From Zymobacter sp047495495 (lineage in GTDB: Bacteria > Pseudomonadota > Gammaproteobacteria > Pseudomonadales > Halomonadaceae), in the NCBI RefSeq assembly GCF_047495495.1, contig NZ_CP179930.1:1054001-1118000 (forward strand): 64,000 bases of DNA, written 5' to 3'. Positions within the stretch are counted from its first letter, which is position 1. Each line of letters begins with the position of its first letter. Shown piece by piece: positions 36,766-44,872 of the stretch. A model generated the notes under the pieces. The model was given only the letters and a program-made list of their open reading frames with translations. It ran no database searches and had not been told where the DNA came from. A program made the position numbers and the translations under genes.

Positions 36766-37266
36766 TTAGCGGGCGAAGCGATGCCCATTGCGGTTGGCAA
36801 AGTGCCAGACATGGCCATCGAGCGATACGGTCAGGGGCACATCGCGCACCACCTGCTGTGCCCACCAGTTGACATCGTTGGTGTCGACGGGAATTTGGTC
36901 GGTCACGATCTCAGGATTGTCACTGCTTTCGCCCTGCACCATGATCTGGCGACCGTTGACGGTAATGGGGTAGGGCGCATCACCACTATGGCCTTCAGGC
37001 AGATACAGAAAGATGAACGGATTGGCATTTTGGCAGCCTCGGCACGCGTAGCCACCGAGCAGTATCTCGGGATCTTCATCGGCCGAAATCCTCCCCTTGA
37101 CCTGAACGCCCCCCTGAGCGGCATCAAACACGTCTTCGCTGATGTCCCAACTGGCAGCCTGCGACGTGGCCGTCAGCAGTAGCCCAATGCTCAGGCCAAC
37201 GGCCTTCACCGCTAATGAGCGGATACGTGAAGAAAAAGGCCAGAAAGGTGCGACGCGATTCTGCAT
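36766..37266 (-). CDS. Secreted hypothetical protein
   Basis: The 166 residues start with a basic stretch and a hydrophobic segment (about 17-36), ending TATSQA-AS, a good Sec signal peptide. The mature part is acidic, has a CRGC pair and ends with HVWHFANRNGHRF. It resembles no family I know. It lies downstream of dusA on the same strand complement but with its own start, and 50 bases separate the two. Confidence 0.6.
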   Translation of the reverse strand: MQNRVAPFWPFSSRIRSLAVKAVGLSIGLLLTATSQAASWDISEDVFDAAQGGVQVKGRISADEDPEILLGGYACRGCQNANPFIFLYLPEGHSGDAPYPITVNGRQIMVQGESSDNPEIVTDQIPVDTNDVNWWAQQVVRDVPLTVSLDGHVWHFANRNGHRFAR

Positions 37267-37316
37267 AGTGGTATTCCGTATAACAAAGAACGTTCGATAA
37301 GGGCTGAACGATAGGC

Positions 37317-38372
37317 TTACTCAGTGTCGACGCTGGGGCGAGGCATGGCGGCGGCCTGCATCATCTGCAGTGCTTCGTCGAACACTTCAATTCCTGCGCC
37401 TTTGACGATGGTCCTTTCAGACAGTAAGCGGCGAAACGCACGGCCGCTGCGTTGACCGTGGAACAGGCCCAGCATAGGTTTGCACAAGGTGTGCAGGCGC
37501 ACGCCTTCGGCCAGACGCTGCTCGACATACGGGCGGTAGGCTTGCATGACGTCAAGGCGTGACGGTACGGGAGCCGTTGCGCCGAAGATGAGCCGGTCAA
37601 CGTCGGCCAGCAGATATGGGGAGTGATAGGCCTCACGACCGATCATCACGCTATCGACGTGTTGAAGCTGCTGCTGACAGGCCTCCAGTGAGGTGATGCC
37701 CCCATTGATGCCAATGTGAAGGTTGGGATGAGCGGCCTTGAGGCGGTGCACGCGGTCGTAGTCGAGCGGTGGAATATCACGGTTTTCTTTCGGCGACAGC
37801 CCTTGCAGCCACGCTTTGCGGGCATGAACGATGAAGGTTCGGCAGCCTGCACCCGCCACGGTGTCGATGAACTGGGTCAGGTGGGCTTCACTGTCCTGAT
37901 CGTCGATCCCGATGCGGCACTTCACCGTCACCGGTACATCAACGGCACGCTGCATGGCCTCTACGGCACGTGCGACCTTGTCGGGGTGTGCCATCAGGCA
38001 GGCACCGATCATGTTGTTCTGCACGCGGTCGCTGGGGCAGCCCACATTCAGGTTGATTTCGTCGTAGCCCCATTGCTGGCCGATCGCCGCACACTCTGCC
38101 AGTTCGACGGGGTCGCTTCCCCCAAGCTGCAGCGCAATCGGGTGCTCGGCGTCGCTATAATCGAGGAAACGGCCGCGTGGCGTGCCGTGCAGGATGGCTC
38201 CCGTCGTGACCATCTCTGAATAGAGCAGCGCATGGCGTGTCAGACAGCGAGCGAAAGCGCGGTAGTCACGTGTTGTCCAGTCCAGCATCGGCGCAACGGA
38301 AAAGCGTCGAGCGGTATCGGCAGCAGGTGCCGCAGCGCCTGAAAGCGCGTCGTATCGAGTATCAGTGGCCAT
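37317..38372 (-). CDS. dusA: tRNA-dihydrouridine synthase A
   Basis: It reduces U20/U20a in tRNA using FMN and NADPH. The 351 residues match DusA rather than DusB/C: FSVAPMLDWTTRDYRAFAR near 24-42, LYSEMVTTGAI, LQLGGSDP and the catalytic-Cys block NLNVGCPSDRVQ. GINGGITSL and DSVMIGREAYHSPYLL near the C-terminus bind FMN. It stands upstream of the secreted hypothetical gene on the same strand. Confidence 0.95.
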   Translation of the reverse strand: MATDTRYDALSGAAAPAADTARRFSVAPMLDWTTRDYRAFARCLTRHALLYSEMVTTGAILHGTPRGRFLDYSDAEHPIALQLGGSDPVELAECAAIGQQWGYDEINLNVGCPSDRVQNNMIGACLMAHPDKVARAVEAMQRAVDVPVTVKCRIGIDDQDSEAHLTQFIDTVAGAGCRTFIVHARKAWLQGLSPKENRDIPPLDYDRVHRLKAAHPNLHIGINGGITSLEACQQQLQHVDSVMIGREAYHSPYLLADVDRLIFGATAPVPSRLDVMQAYRPYVEQRLAEGVRLHTLCKPMLGLFHGQRSGRAFRRLLSERTIVKGAGIEVFDEALQMMQAAAMPRPSVDTE

Positions 38373-39292
38373 AGAGTGGTATATCAGTAGAGGTCAGAAG
38401 CGGGATTGTCGCATATCTCGTATGCCAAGGCATAGGCTGCTATTTATTGATATGGATAAATAGTGCGATACTAAACGAGTGAAAAGCGGTTCATAAGATG
38501 TCCATTACATGCACCTCTTTATGGGCCATGCTTGTTATCACGACAAAATGCCTATATCGGTCGACGCAGAATACACGGTGCGGTATGCGACGGTGCCACT
38601 TCGTTCTTAATAAACGATTAATAGCAGAGTCATGAATCTGAGTAATAAAGGTTCGCTGGTCGACCTACTGTGAGCGTCGCGGTATCCGGCTAGAAGCATG
38701 GGCCCTGAAGCGTTCAAGTGATGCGGGCATTACGAACTCAGGGCTGATCATAACTGCCTTGTTGGTGTGCAGGAGGTTGGGCTTCAGGGCCATCGCGTGC
38801 ATCGAAAAGGCAGTTTACGCGTTGTCCCGCATGGCGCTCTATTTATGAATGCTCGTAAAAGACGGAGTATCAGAGTGGACCGCTAGAGAATGGAATCAAT
38901 ATTAAGCGAGCGCATAAATCGTTTAGTGGCCCCATATTATCGGTGCATCCTCCTTTTATTGGAAAATCCCGTTTCGTAAAGAAAGTTACTGTTGCCTGTG
39001 GTCGCAGTAGCACGCGCTTGCTGGTGATCTGGTTTATTGCCCTGTTATTACTGGGCGAATGTATTGCAGTTGGGTTTGGGTTATTGCTGTCTCGCTACAG
39101 CGGCAGAAATGAGGCCGTGCGTAAGGCGCGCATCGATATCGGGGGGCATGCATGCCGCTGCACCAGACCAAAATGCTCTAATTGCCCTGTCATGCTCGGC
39201 ATGATGAGCCGCATTCGAGCGGGCGATAATCGCAGGCCCATGACGGTGAATCAAAAACGCCACGCGGCTGCAGCAGTTGCTTTTTAGAGCGC
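38373..39292. other. Long gene-poor gap upstream of dusA
   Basis: About 900 bases without a supported gene. A plus-strand frame at 38943-39287 contains one hydrophobic segment (LLVIWFIALLLLGECIAVGFG) followed by unrelated, poor sequence. It may be the 5' remnant of a membrane protein gene. Confidence 0.45.
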
Positions 39293-39293
39293 G

Positions 39294-39400
39294 CGTCATA
39301 ACCCCAATCCCCATGTCATTGAAGAGGCTTCAAACCACAAAATTGCGGTAAGAGTCGTCTATTTTAGAAAAGATGAAAGCAATCACTCAGGCTATGAAAC
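39294..39400. repeat. MITE-like element with imperfect terminal inverted repeats (copy 2)
   Basis: It is the inverted copy of the unit at 19425-19531. Conserved stretches include CCTGAGTGATT, TAGACG, TACCGCAAT, GTGGTTTGAAG and ATTGGGGTTATGA read on the minus strand. The outer left end (GCGTCATAACC) has diverged from GTTTCATAACC. Confidence 0.6.
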
Positions 39401-39410
39401 GGCCACTTAA

Positions 39411-39445
39411 TAAAAAGCAAAACGGCCTGCAATAATGCAGGCCGT
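39411..39445 (-). terminator. Terminator of the YbiI-like gene
   Basis: On the minus strand ACGGCCTGCA, a short loop and TGCAGGCCGT are followed by TTTTGCTTTTT. Confidence 0.88.
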
Positions 39446-39450
39446 CGATA

Positions 39451-39720
39451 TCAACGTAACTGAGAGTCCTTGCTGCCACGACGGTTATAGCTGTCGTGAA
39501 AGCGCTTGTCGTGACTGGACTGGCACTCAATGCAGTATTGGCAGCCGGGAGACGCTTTTCGGCGCGCTTCCGGGATAGGCTCACCGCATTCTAGACAGTG
39601 AGTGCGGCTGGGGCGCGACTGTGAGCGTTCCAGCTGTGATCGAGCGTGATCGACCGCATTATCAAGCGTTGCAGCAATCGTATCCTGAACGCCATCTGCT
39701 GGACCAAAACCTGATGCCAT
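39451..39720 (-). CDS. ybiI: DksA/TraR-type C4 zinc-finger protein (YbiI-like)
   Basis: It is an 89-residue protein with the C4 finger CLEC...CQYCIEC and the ending YNRRGSKDSQLR, which matches the C-terminus of E. coli YbiI exactly by eye. Family relatives bind RNA polymerase in the DksA manner; for YbiI itself the role is not settled. The ATG at 39720 (MASGFGPADG, like MASGWANDD) is chosen over an upstream in-frame start. GGAGG lies just before it. Confidence 0.92.
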   Translation of the reverse strand: MASGFGPADGVQDTIAATLDNAVDHARSQLERSQSRPSRTHCLECGEPIPEARRKASPGCQYCIECQSSHDKRFHDSYNRRGSKDSQLR

Positions 39721-40046
39721 AGATGTGCCTCCTGATCGATAAATCACTGTTACTGTCTACCTATATTGGGACATTAATGGCGATTTTCAAGTTGGATGCC
39801 GGCATGATCGCGTCAAATAATGCTATTGAAGTGATAGGCGGTCTATATGTTGTGCCAACCCACTGATGGCTAAGCGGCTATAGCCTTCACAATAGAAGAG
39901 CGCGTTTTTATCACTCCATAAAGCGGTTAATAATATGATCATCAGGGGGCGTACTGCGCTACGAGGCTCGGCGCAATACACCTTGTTTTGAATGGCACCT
40001 CATTGTGCAGATAGCATCGGGAGTGCGGTTCGCTCTTTGCTGCTGG
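39721..40046. other. Gap between the YbiI-like gene and the TDT transporter
   Basis: AT-rich, no gene or clear terminator seen. Confidence 0.45.
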
Positions 40047-41036
40047 CTAGCGGTCTGCATGCAGGGTACTGAGGGTCTGGCAGGCCAGTCTTATAAAGCC
40101 CACGCTGACATAACCGACAATCGCACAAGCAACGGCCAGTTCGATGTCGGCTACCACTCCGATACGGCTTGAGAGGGCCGGAAACAGTTGGCTCAGCGCG
40201 GGCAGCTGCGCCAGTTTTTGAAGCGCAATCGCGCTGATGACGGTTGGGAAAGTAAATGCGGCAAAACCGGGGGTGAATGGCCGCCTGAGCAGTGCGAACA
40301 GCAGCAGATAAACCAGCACGGTCATCAGTACCGCGATGCTGCCTAGCAGACCACACAGCCATAATGATGGGGCGGCAACACTGGTGAGATAGCCTGCCAG
40401 TGCCAAGCTAACCGGTGCGGCGAGAATGGCAAGCGTAGGTTGAGCGGCAATATCCAGCGGTGGATGCATCAGCAGGCGGTACAGCATCAATGGCATCAGA
40501 ATCGCCAGATTGACCATACCCAGCCCTAGCAGCCACAGACAGAGCGTGTGGTATGAGACTGACGGGCAGCTCAGCGCTGCCACGATAATACCGACAGGGG
40601 GAATGAACCAGCTGGGGGCCATATGCTGCCAGCAGCGTGCGTGCCAGCGGCAGTAGGCGAAGCGTATCAAAGCGCAGAGGTGAAGAACGACGGCCATGCT
40701 CCAAAGCAGGCCCATTAGGGCGGGCGCCGTATCATGCAGAGCGCGGGTGACCACCATCCAGCCCATGCAAAACGTCGGTACAATACCGCCCGCCACGGGA
40801 TGCATCAGTACCTGATGGATGCGACGGGGGGCCAGTAGAGCGCTGGCCGTCAGCAGCAGCAGACAGCATAGCGCTATGCTGCTTAGCAGCACGCGGGCGT
40901 ATCCGTGCAGGGGTAAGACGCTGTCGAGTGCATTGCCTAGGCTTGCAATAGCGAGCGCCAGCCCTGCCAAGGGCACAGGGCAGTGGCTCAGGGCGTTGAG
41001 CCACGGTGAAACGGGCCGTAGGCGTGCAGTGGTCAT
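40047..41036 (-). CDS. TDT/TehA-SLAC1 family transporter
   Basis: The 329 residues form about ten membrane segments. The N-terminal PVPLAGLALAIASLGNAL and the central PSWFIPPVGIIVAAL are the family landmarks of the tellurite-resistance/dicarboxylate (TehA, SLAC1-fold) channels. The pore Phe of TehA would be in the stretch FAAFTFPTVISAIAL. Substrate cannot be assigned. It is divergent from a LysR regulator across about 160 bases, which probably controls it. Confidence 0.8.
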   Translation of the reverse strand: MTTARLRPVSPWLNALSHCPVPLAGLALAIASLGNALDSVLPLHGYARVLLSSIALCCLLLLTASALLAPRRIHQVLMHPVAGGIVPTFCMGWMVVTRALHDTAPALMGLLWSMAVVLHLCALIRFAYCRWHARCWQHMAPSWFIPPVGIIVAALSCPSVSYHTLCLWLLGLGMVNLAILMPLMLYRLLMHPPLDIAAQPTLAILAAPVSLALAGYLTSVAAPSLWLCGLLGSIAVLMTVLVYLLLFALLRRPFTPGFAAFTFPTVISAIALQKLAQLPALSQLFPALSSRIGVVADIELAVACAIVGYVSVGFIRLACQTLSTLHADR

Positions 41037-41197
41037 CGTGCTGTTCCCAACGAGTATTTATCAGAGAAGGCCCAGTATAGGCAGGCTTATTCACTCTGAA
41101 TATTTGCTTATATCGAAAGTGGTGTTCAGCTGTTCTTAACGCTTGTGGTCGATGGGTTTAGCGGTATGCTGTAGAAAATCTGCAATGGAGGAAGCCG

Positions 41198-42106
41198 ATG
41201 CGCCTATTGCTGCGTCAGCTGGACGTCTTTTTGGCCATTGCTCAGGCGTCGTCGCTGACGCAGGCGGCCGAGCATCTGTGCATGACCAAGAGCGCGGTGT
41301 CGCAGACGCTGTCCGAGCTGGAGCGCCAACTGGGGTGTGCGTTGTTCGATCGCCACCATGGTCGACTGTCCATCAATGCGCAAGGGCAACGGTTGGTGCC
41401 ACTGGCCGACGAGATTCATGCACGTGTTGATGATATCGGGACCACACTGGCCGGTGACGGCGAGCAGCCTTCGCTGGTATTGGGTGCAAGCCGCACGATA
41501 GCGGGTTATCTGTTGCCGCCCTTGCTGGCTCGCTTTCAGGCCCAGTACGGTTGGATGCCACGCGTCGTGGTCGACAATACGCAGACGCTGCAGGAACGGC
41601 TGCTGCGGTTCGAATGCGATCTTGCGATGGTGGAAGGTACGATCACCCACTCTGATCTAATGATGACGCCGTGGCAGCGTGATACGTTGGCGGTACTGTG
41701 TGCAGCCGATCATGAGGTGCTGAGCGTGCGTGATGGCGAAGACGGTGTGCCGTGGCAGGCGCTTGAGCACCGACCGTGGGTGCTGCGCGAGCCGGGATCG
41801 GGCACCCGCGATCAGTATGAAAGGCACATCAGGCCGCACCTTGATGACTCGCCGCGGATCGTGCTGGAAATGGCATCATTCGATGCCATCATGGCCAGCG
41901 TGGCGGAAGGGCTGGGGCTGACATTCGGCTCGACGCTGCTGATACAGCGCAGCGGTTTTCGTGAAGCCATCCGCACCGTCCCCCTGCCTGATACCCTGTC
42001 GCGTCAGCTTTCGCTCTGTCATCATCGCAGCAAATACCTGTCAGCAGCGGCCCGTCAGTGGATGACGTTTGTCACGGCTCATGCCGCGCCGGCTGCCGAT
42101 GCTTGA
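41198..42106 (+). CDS. LysR family transcriptional regulator
   Basis: The 302 residues have an N-terminal winged HTH (LDVFLAIAQASSLTQAAEHLCMTKSAVSQTL at 8-38 in part) and a periplasmic-binding-like effector domain from about 90. It reads like the YeiE/CysB-like branch. Placement back to back with the TDT transporter is the usual LysR arrangement, so the shared gap (41037-41197) likely holds its operator; I could not pick a single T-N11-A site with confidence. Confidence 0.9.
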   Translation: MRLLLRQLDVFLAIAQASSLTQAAEHLCMTKSAVSQTLSELERQLGCALFDRHHGRLSINAQGQRLVPLADEIHARVDDIGTTLAGDGEQPSLVLGASRTIAGYLLPPLLARFQAQYGWMPRVVVDNTQTLQERLLRFECDLAMVEGTITHSDLMMTPWQRDTLAVLCAADHEVLSVRDGEDGVPWQALEHRPWVLREPGSGTRDQYERHIRPHLDDSPRIVLEMASFDAIMASVAEGLGLTFGSTLLIQRSGFREAIRTVPLPDTLSRQLSLCHHRSKYLSAAARQWMTFVTAHAAPAADA

Positions 42107-42179
42107 TCACGCTCACCGTGCTGGCCAAATCGCCATGCCTATGAATGAAACATGCCCATGAATGAAAGAGGAAAGGCCG

Positions 42180-43049
42180 ATGAACGTTGCCGTTGTGACG
42201 ACCCTTGCCGTATTACAGGGGCAGGACGCTGGCGGGCGCAAGGAAAACCAGCGTCTCAAGGACGCGCTTGAGCGGCAGGGGGCCACGGTGCGCTGCATCG
42301 CTTGGGATGGCCCCGAGCAGGAATGGTGTGGTATCGACGCACTGGTAGTGCGCACGACATGGAACTATCACCTGCACGTCAATGCGTTTCGAGCATTTAT
42401 CGAACGCCGTGTGTCGCAGGGTTGCCAGTGCTTCAACGCTGCGGCGCTGCTCACATGGAACCTAGACAAGCGCTACCTGAACGACCTTGATGTGGCGGGC
42501 ATTCCTGTCGTGCCGACGCGCTATCTGCTGCACACCGATACCCTCGCTGAACTGATGCTCCCTGATGAATGGTTGTCGCAGCCGGTGGTCGTCAAGCCCA
42601 CCGTATCGGCCAGTGCGCATGACACGCTGCGCTTCGATACGGGTCGCCAGCTACTGGACAGCGCTGAGCTGGTCAGGCTGTATCGCCAGCATGACGTGAT
42701 GATTCAGCCATTCCAGCGCCATATTGCCGACGGTGAAGTGTCGCTTGTCGCCATTGGTGGTGAGCTGCTGCATGCGGTGCGCAAGGTGCCTGCCGACGGT
42801 GATTTCCGTGTACAGGGGGCTTATGGTGGTCGTGTCGTCGAGTACTTGCCGGATGAAGAAGACCACGCGCTGGTTAAGGCAGTGATGGCGGCACTGCCTG
42901 AAACACCTGCTTATGCACGCGTAGACATCGTTGATGATAACGAAGGGCACCGGGCACTGATGGAGCTCGAACTGATTGAACCGCAGTTGTTCCTCGACAG
43001 GTTCCCGGATAGCGCTGAGGCACTGGCACGCTATGTGGTGAACGCATGA
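42180..43049 (+). CDS. ATP-grasp family protein
   Basis: The 289 residues resemble the RimK/glutathione-synthetase-like group that includes cycloserine-cluster DcsG: LVVRTTWNYHLHVNAF, NAAALLTWNLDKRYLNDL, PVVPTRYLL, then VVKPTVSASAHDT for nucleotide binding and ARVDIVDD...LMELELIEPQLFL for the metal site. These enzymes join a carboxylate to an amine or thiol using ATP. The substrate is unknown. The ATG at 42180 follows GAGGAAAGG. It is downstream of the LysR gene. Confidence 0.75.
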   Translation: MNVAVVTTLAVLQGQDAGGRKENQRLKDALERQGATVRCIAWDGPEQEWCGIDALVVRTTWNYHLHVNAFRAFIERRVSQGCQCFNAAALLTWNLDKRYLNDLDVAGIPVVPTRYLLHTDTLAELMLPDEWLSQPVVVKPTVSASAHDTLRFDTGRQLLDSAELVRLYRQHDVMIQPFQRHIADGEVSLVAIGGELLHAVRKVPADGDFRVQGAYGGRVVEYLPDEEDHALVKAVMAALPETPAYARVDIVDDNEGHRALMELELIEPQLFLDRFPDSAEALARYVVNA

Positions 43050-43166
43050 ACGCTCGCAGGCCTGAACACGGCGTTCTTGTAGGGCAGGGTTTGGCGGAGT
43101 GAATCGCAGGTATTCTGCGGTAGTTGCGCATGGTATACATGATGGCGAATAGGTGAAGGGAAATGT

Positions 43167-43199
43167 AAAAAGGCGGCCCGCTGTGGGGCCGCCTTTTTC
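43167..43199 (+). terminator. Terminator after the ATP-grasp gene
   Basis: AAAAAGGCGGCCC pairs with GGGGCCGCCTTTTT; works in both directions, so it may also serve the convergent acetyltransferase. Confidence 0.9.
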
Positions 43200-43245
43200 G
43201 TGTTGGGCGCAATGATATCGAAGAGTCAAGAAGGGGGTTAGATCG

Positions 43246-43824
43246 CTACGATCCGGGCGTGTCCTGCTCTGAGACAGGACGGACCACACGGCAGGGATTT
43301 CCGAAAGCCACCATGCCTGCAGGAATGTCGTGGGTGACTACGCTGCCGCTGCCGATCACGCAGCCCTCTCCAATGGTAATGCCCGGCAGGATGGTGGTGC
43401 TGGCACCGATCCAGACATTGTCGCCAATCGTGATAGGACTGGCGTGTTTCATGCCCTGATTGCGGCGCTCGGCATCCATCGGATGATCGGAAGCGTACAG
43501 GCCAACATTGGGAGCGATGAACACGTTGTTGCCGATATCAATCCTTGCCCCATCGAAGACGGTCAGGTTGGTGTCGATATGCACGTTGTCGCCAAGATGC
43601 AGGTTGAAGCCGTATTCGCAATGAAATGGCGTGGTAATCGTAACCTCTGCGCCCAAGCTACCCAGCAGAGCGGCCAGCAGCGTCTGGCGCCTGATCCGAT
43701 CCGTCTGGCGGCTGTGGTTGTAGTCGTACAGTTGATCCGCGGCCTGATCGCGCAGCGCACGCAGTTCAGGATCGTGAAGCGCATCGTACAGCAGGCCCGC
43801 ACTGGCCTTTTCCAACTCACGCAT
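43246..43824 (-). CDS. maa: Maltose O-acetyltransferase-like hexapeptide acetyltransferase
   Basis: It is a 192-residue left-handed beta-helix acetyltransferase. The N-terminal Mac domain (LLYDALHDPELRALRDQA, YNHS) and the catalytic His in LYASDHPMDAERRN fit the Maa/LacA/NodL group. Hexapeptide turns run from about 70 to 180 (IGDNVWIGAST, IGEGCVIGSGSVV). Acceptor sugar is inferred from family only. It is convergent with the ATP-grasp gene. Confidence 0.88.
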   Translation of the reverse strand: MRELEKASAGLLYDALHDPELRALRDQAADQLYDYNHSRQTDRIRRQTLLAALLGSLGAEVTITTPFHCEYGFNLHLGDNVHIDTNLTVFDGARIDIGNNVFIAPNVGLYASDHPMDAERRNQGMKHASPITIGDNVWIGASTTILPGITIGEGCVIGSGSVVTHDIPAGMVAFGNPCRVVRPVSEQDTPGS

Positions 43825-44040
43825 AATTCCGTCCTCCGGTGTCCGTTAAAAGACGCCTCGTCTCCCTATGAGCCTTGAAGGCCGCAGAGGTTCCCTTACA
43901 ACGCTGTCCTATAGCGCAGGTCTTATAGGCGCAGGCATGCTGCGTCATGACTCAGGCCGTCATAGGCAGCAGTTGGCAAGTACGTCCCGATTGCTGTTCC
44001 CCACGGCACTTTATTCATGACCTAGAGAGCACAATAGACC

Positions 44041-44676
44041 ATGGACTATCTGAACGGTATCGACGTATCACGCTGGCAGGGTGACATCGACTTCAACGCT
44101 GTGCGTGATGCAGGCATGCAATTTGTCTTCATCAAGGCGACCGAAGGCGGCACGTTTGTTGACCCTCGCTTCACTGAAAACTGGCAGAAGGCCAACGCAG
44201 CAGGGCTGAAGGTTGGCGTTTACCACTACTTCCGTGCGACATCGAGCACGCCTGAAGAGCAGAAAACCAATATCGTCAATACGCTGCGTGCAGCGGGCTT
44301 TGATCCGGCCGTGCACGTACTGGCCATTGATATCGAAACTGCGCGCAACACTGATGCCACCAACGAGCAGATGGCCGACAACGCCTTCGAACTGCTGCAG
44401 AAACTGGAGCAGGACGGTGTGCTGGGCGGAACGTTGCCGCTGATCTACTGCGATAACAATACCTGGCGCAATCACCTTGATGCCCAGCGTCACGATTTCA
44501 GCCGCTATGGACTGTGGATTGCCAACTGGAACGTCGAAACCCCGACGATACCGGACACTTGGCAGCAGGCAGGCAAGGACTGGAGCGTGTGGCAGTACAG
44601 CAGCAAAGGGCGTGTGGCGGGCATCGACGGTGATGTTGATCTCGACCATTCACGTCTGTGGATGCCGTCTTGCTGA
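44041..44676 (+). CDS. GH25 family lysozyme (muramidase)
   Basis: The 211-residue single-domain protein starts directly with NGIDVSRWQGDIDF, the GH25 signature with the first catalytic Asp. FIKATEGGTFVDPRF, GVYHYF and LAIDIET (catalytic Asp-x-Glu) follow, and WQYSSKGRVAGIDGDVDLD closes the fold. It has no signal peptide and no wall-binding repeat, so it would need a holin, lysis or another export route. GH25 genes are often phage-derived. Confidence 0.9.
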   Translation: MDYLNGIDVSRWQGDIDFNAVRDAGMQFVFIKATEGGTFVDPRFTENWQKANAAGLKVGVYHYFRATSSTPEEQKTNIVNTLRAAGFDPAVHVLAIDIETARNTDATNEQMADNAFELLQKLEQDGVLGGTLPLIYCDNNTWRNHLDAQRHDFSRYGLWIANWNVETPTIPDTWQQAGKDWSVWQYSSKGRVAGIDGDVDLDHSRLWMPSC

Positions 44677-44801
44677 GCCGCTGAACGCGGGAATAGGAGG
44701 AATAACGCAAAGCGCAGCCACAGTGGCTGACGAGCAGCGTATTGGACGCGCTTATCGGGAAGGATAAGTGAATTCACTGTGAATGCTGTGCGCGACATAC
44801 G

Positions 44802-44832
44802 GCACGGGCGCCTCTGGTGAGGACGCCCGTGC
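44802..44832. terminator. Hairpin between the GH25 gene and putA
   Basis: GCACGGGCG and CGCCCGTGC form a stem across a 13-base loop. It lies between convergent genes. Weak T tracts. Confidence 0.55.
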
Positions 44833-44872
44833 TGCTTTTGGCACGCGCGAAAAGCGAGCCGGAAGAGGGCGA

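Noticed and set aside
38943..39287. 114-codon frame with one hydrophobic segment
   Set aside because: Only the first third is protein-like and the end runs up to the repeat element; kept as a gap note instead.
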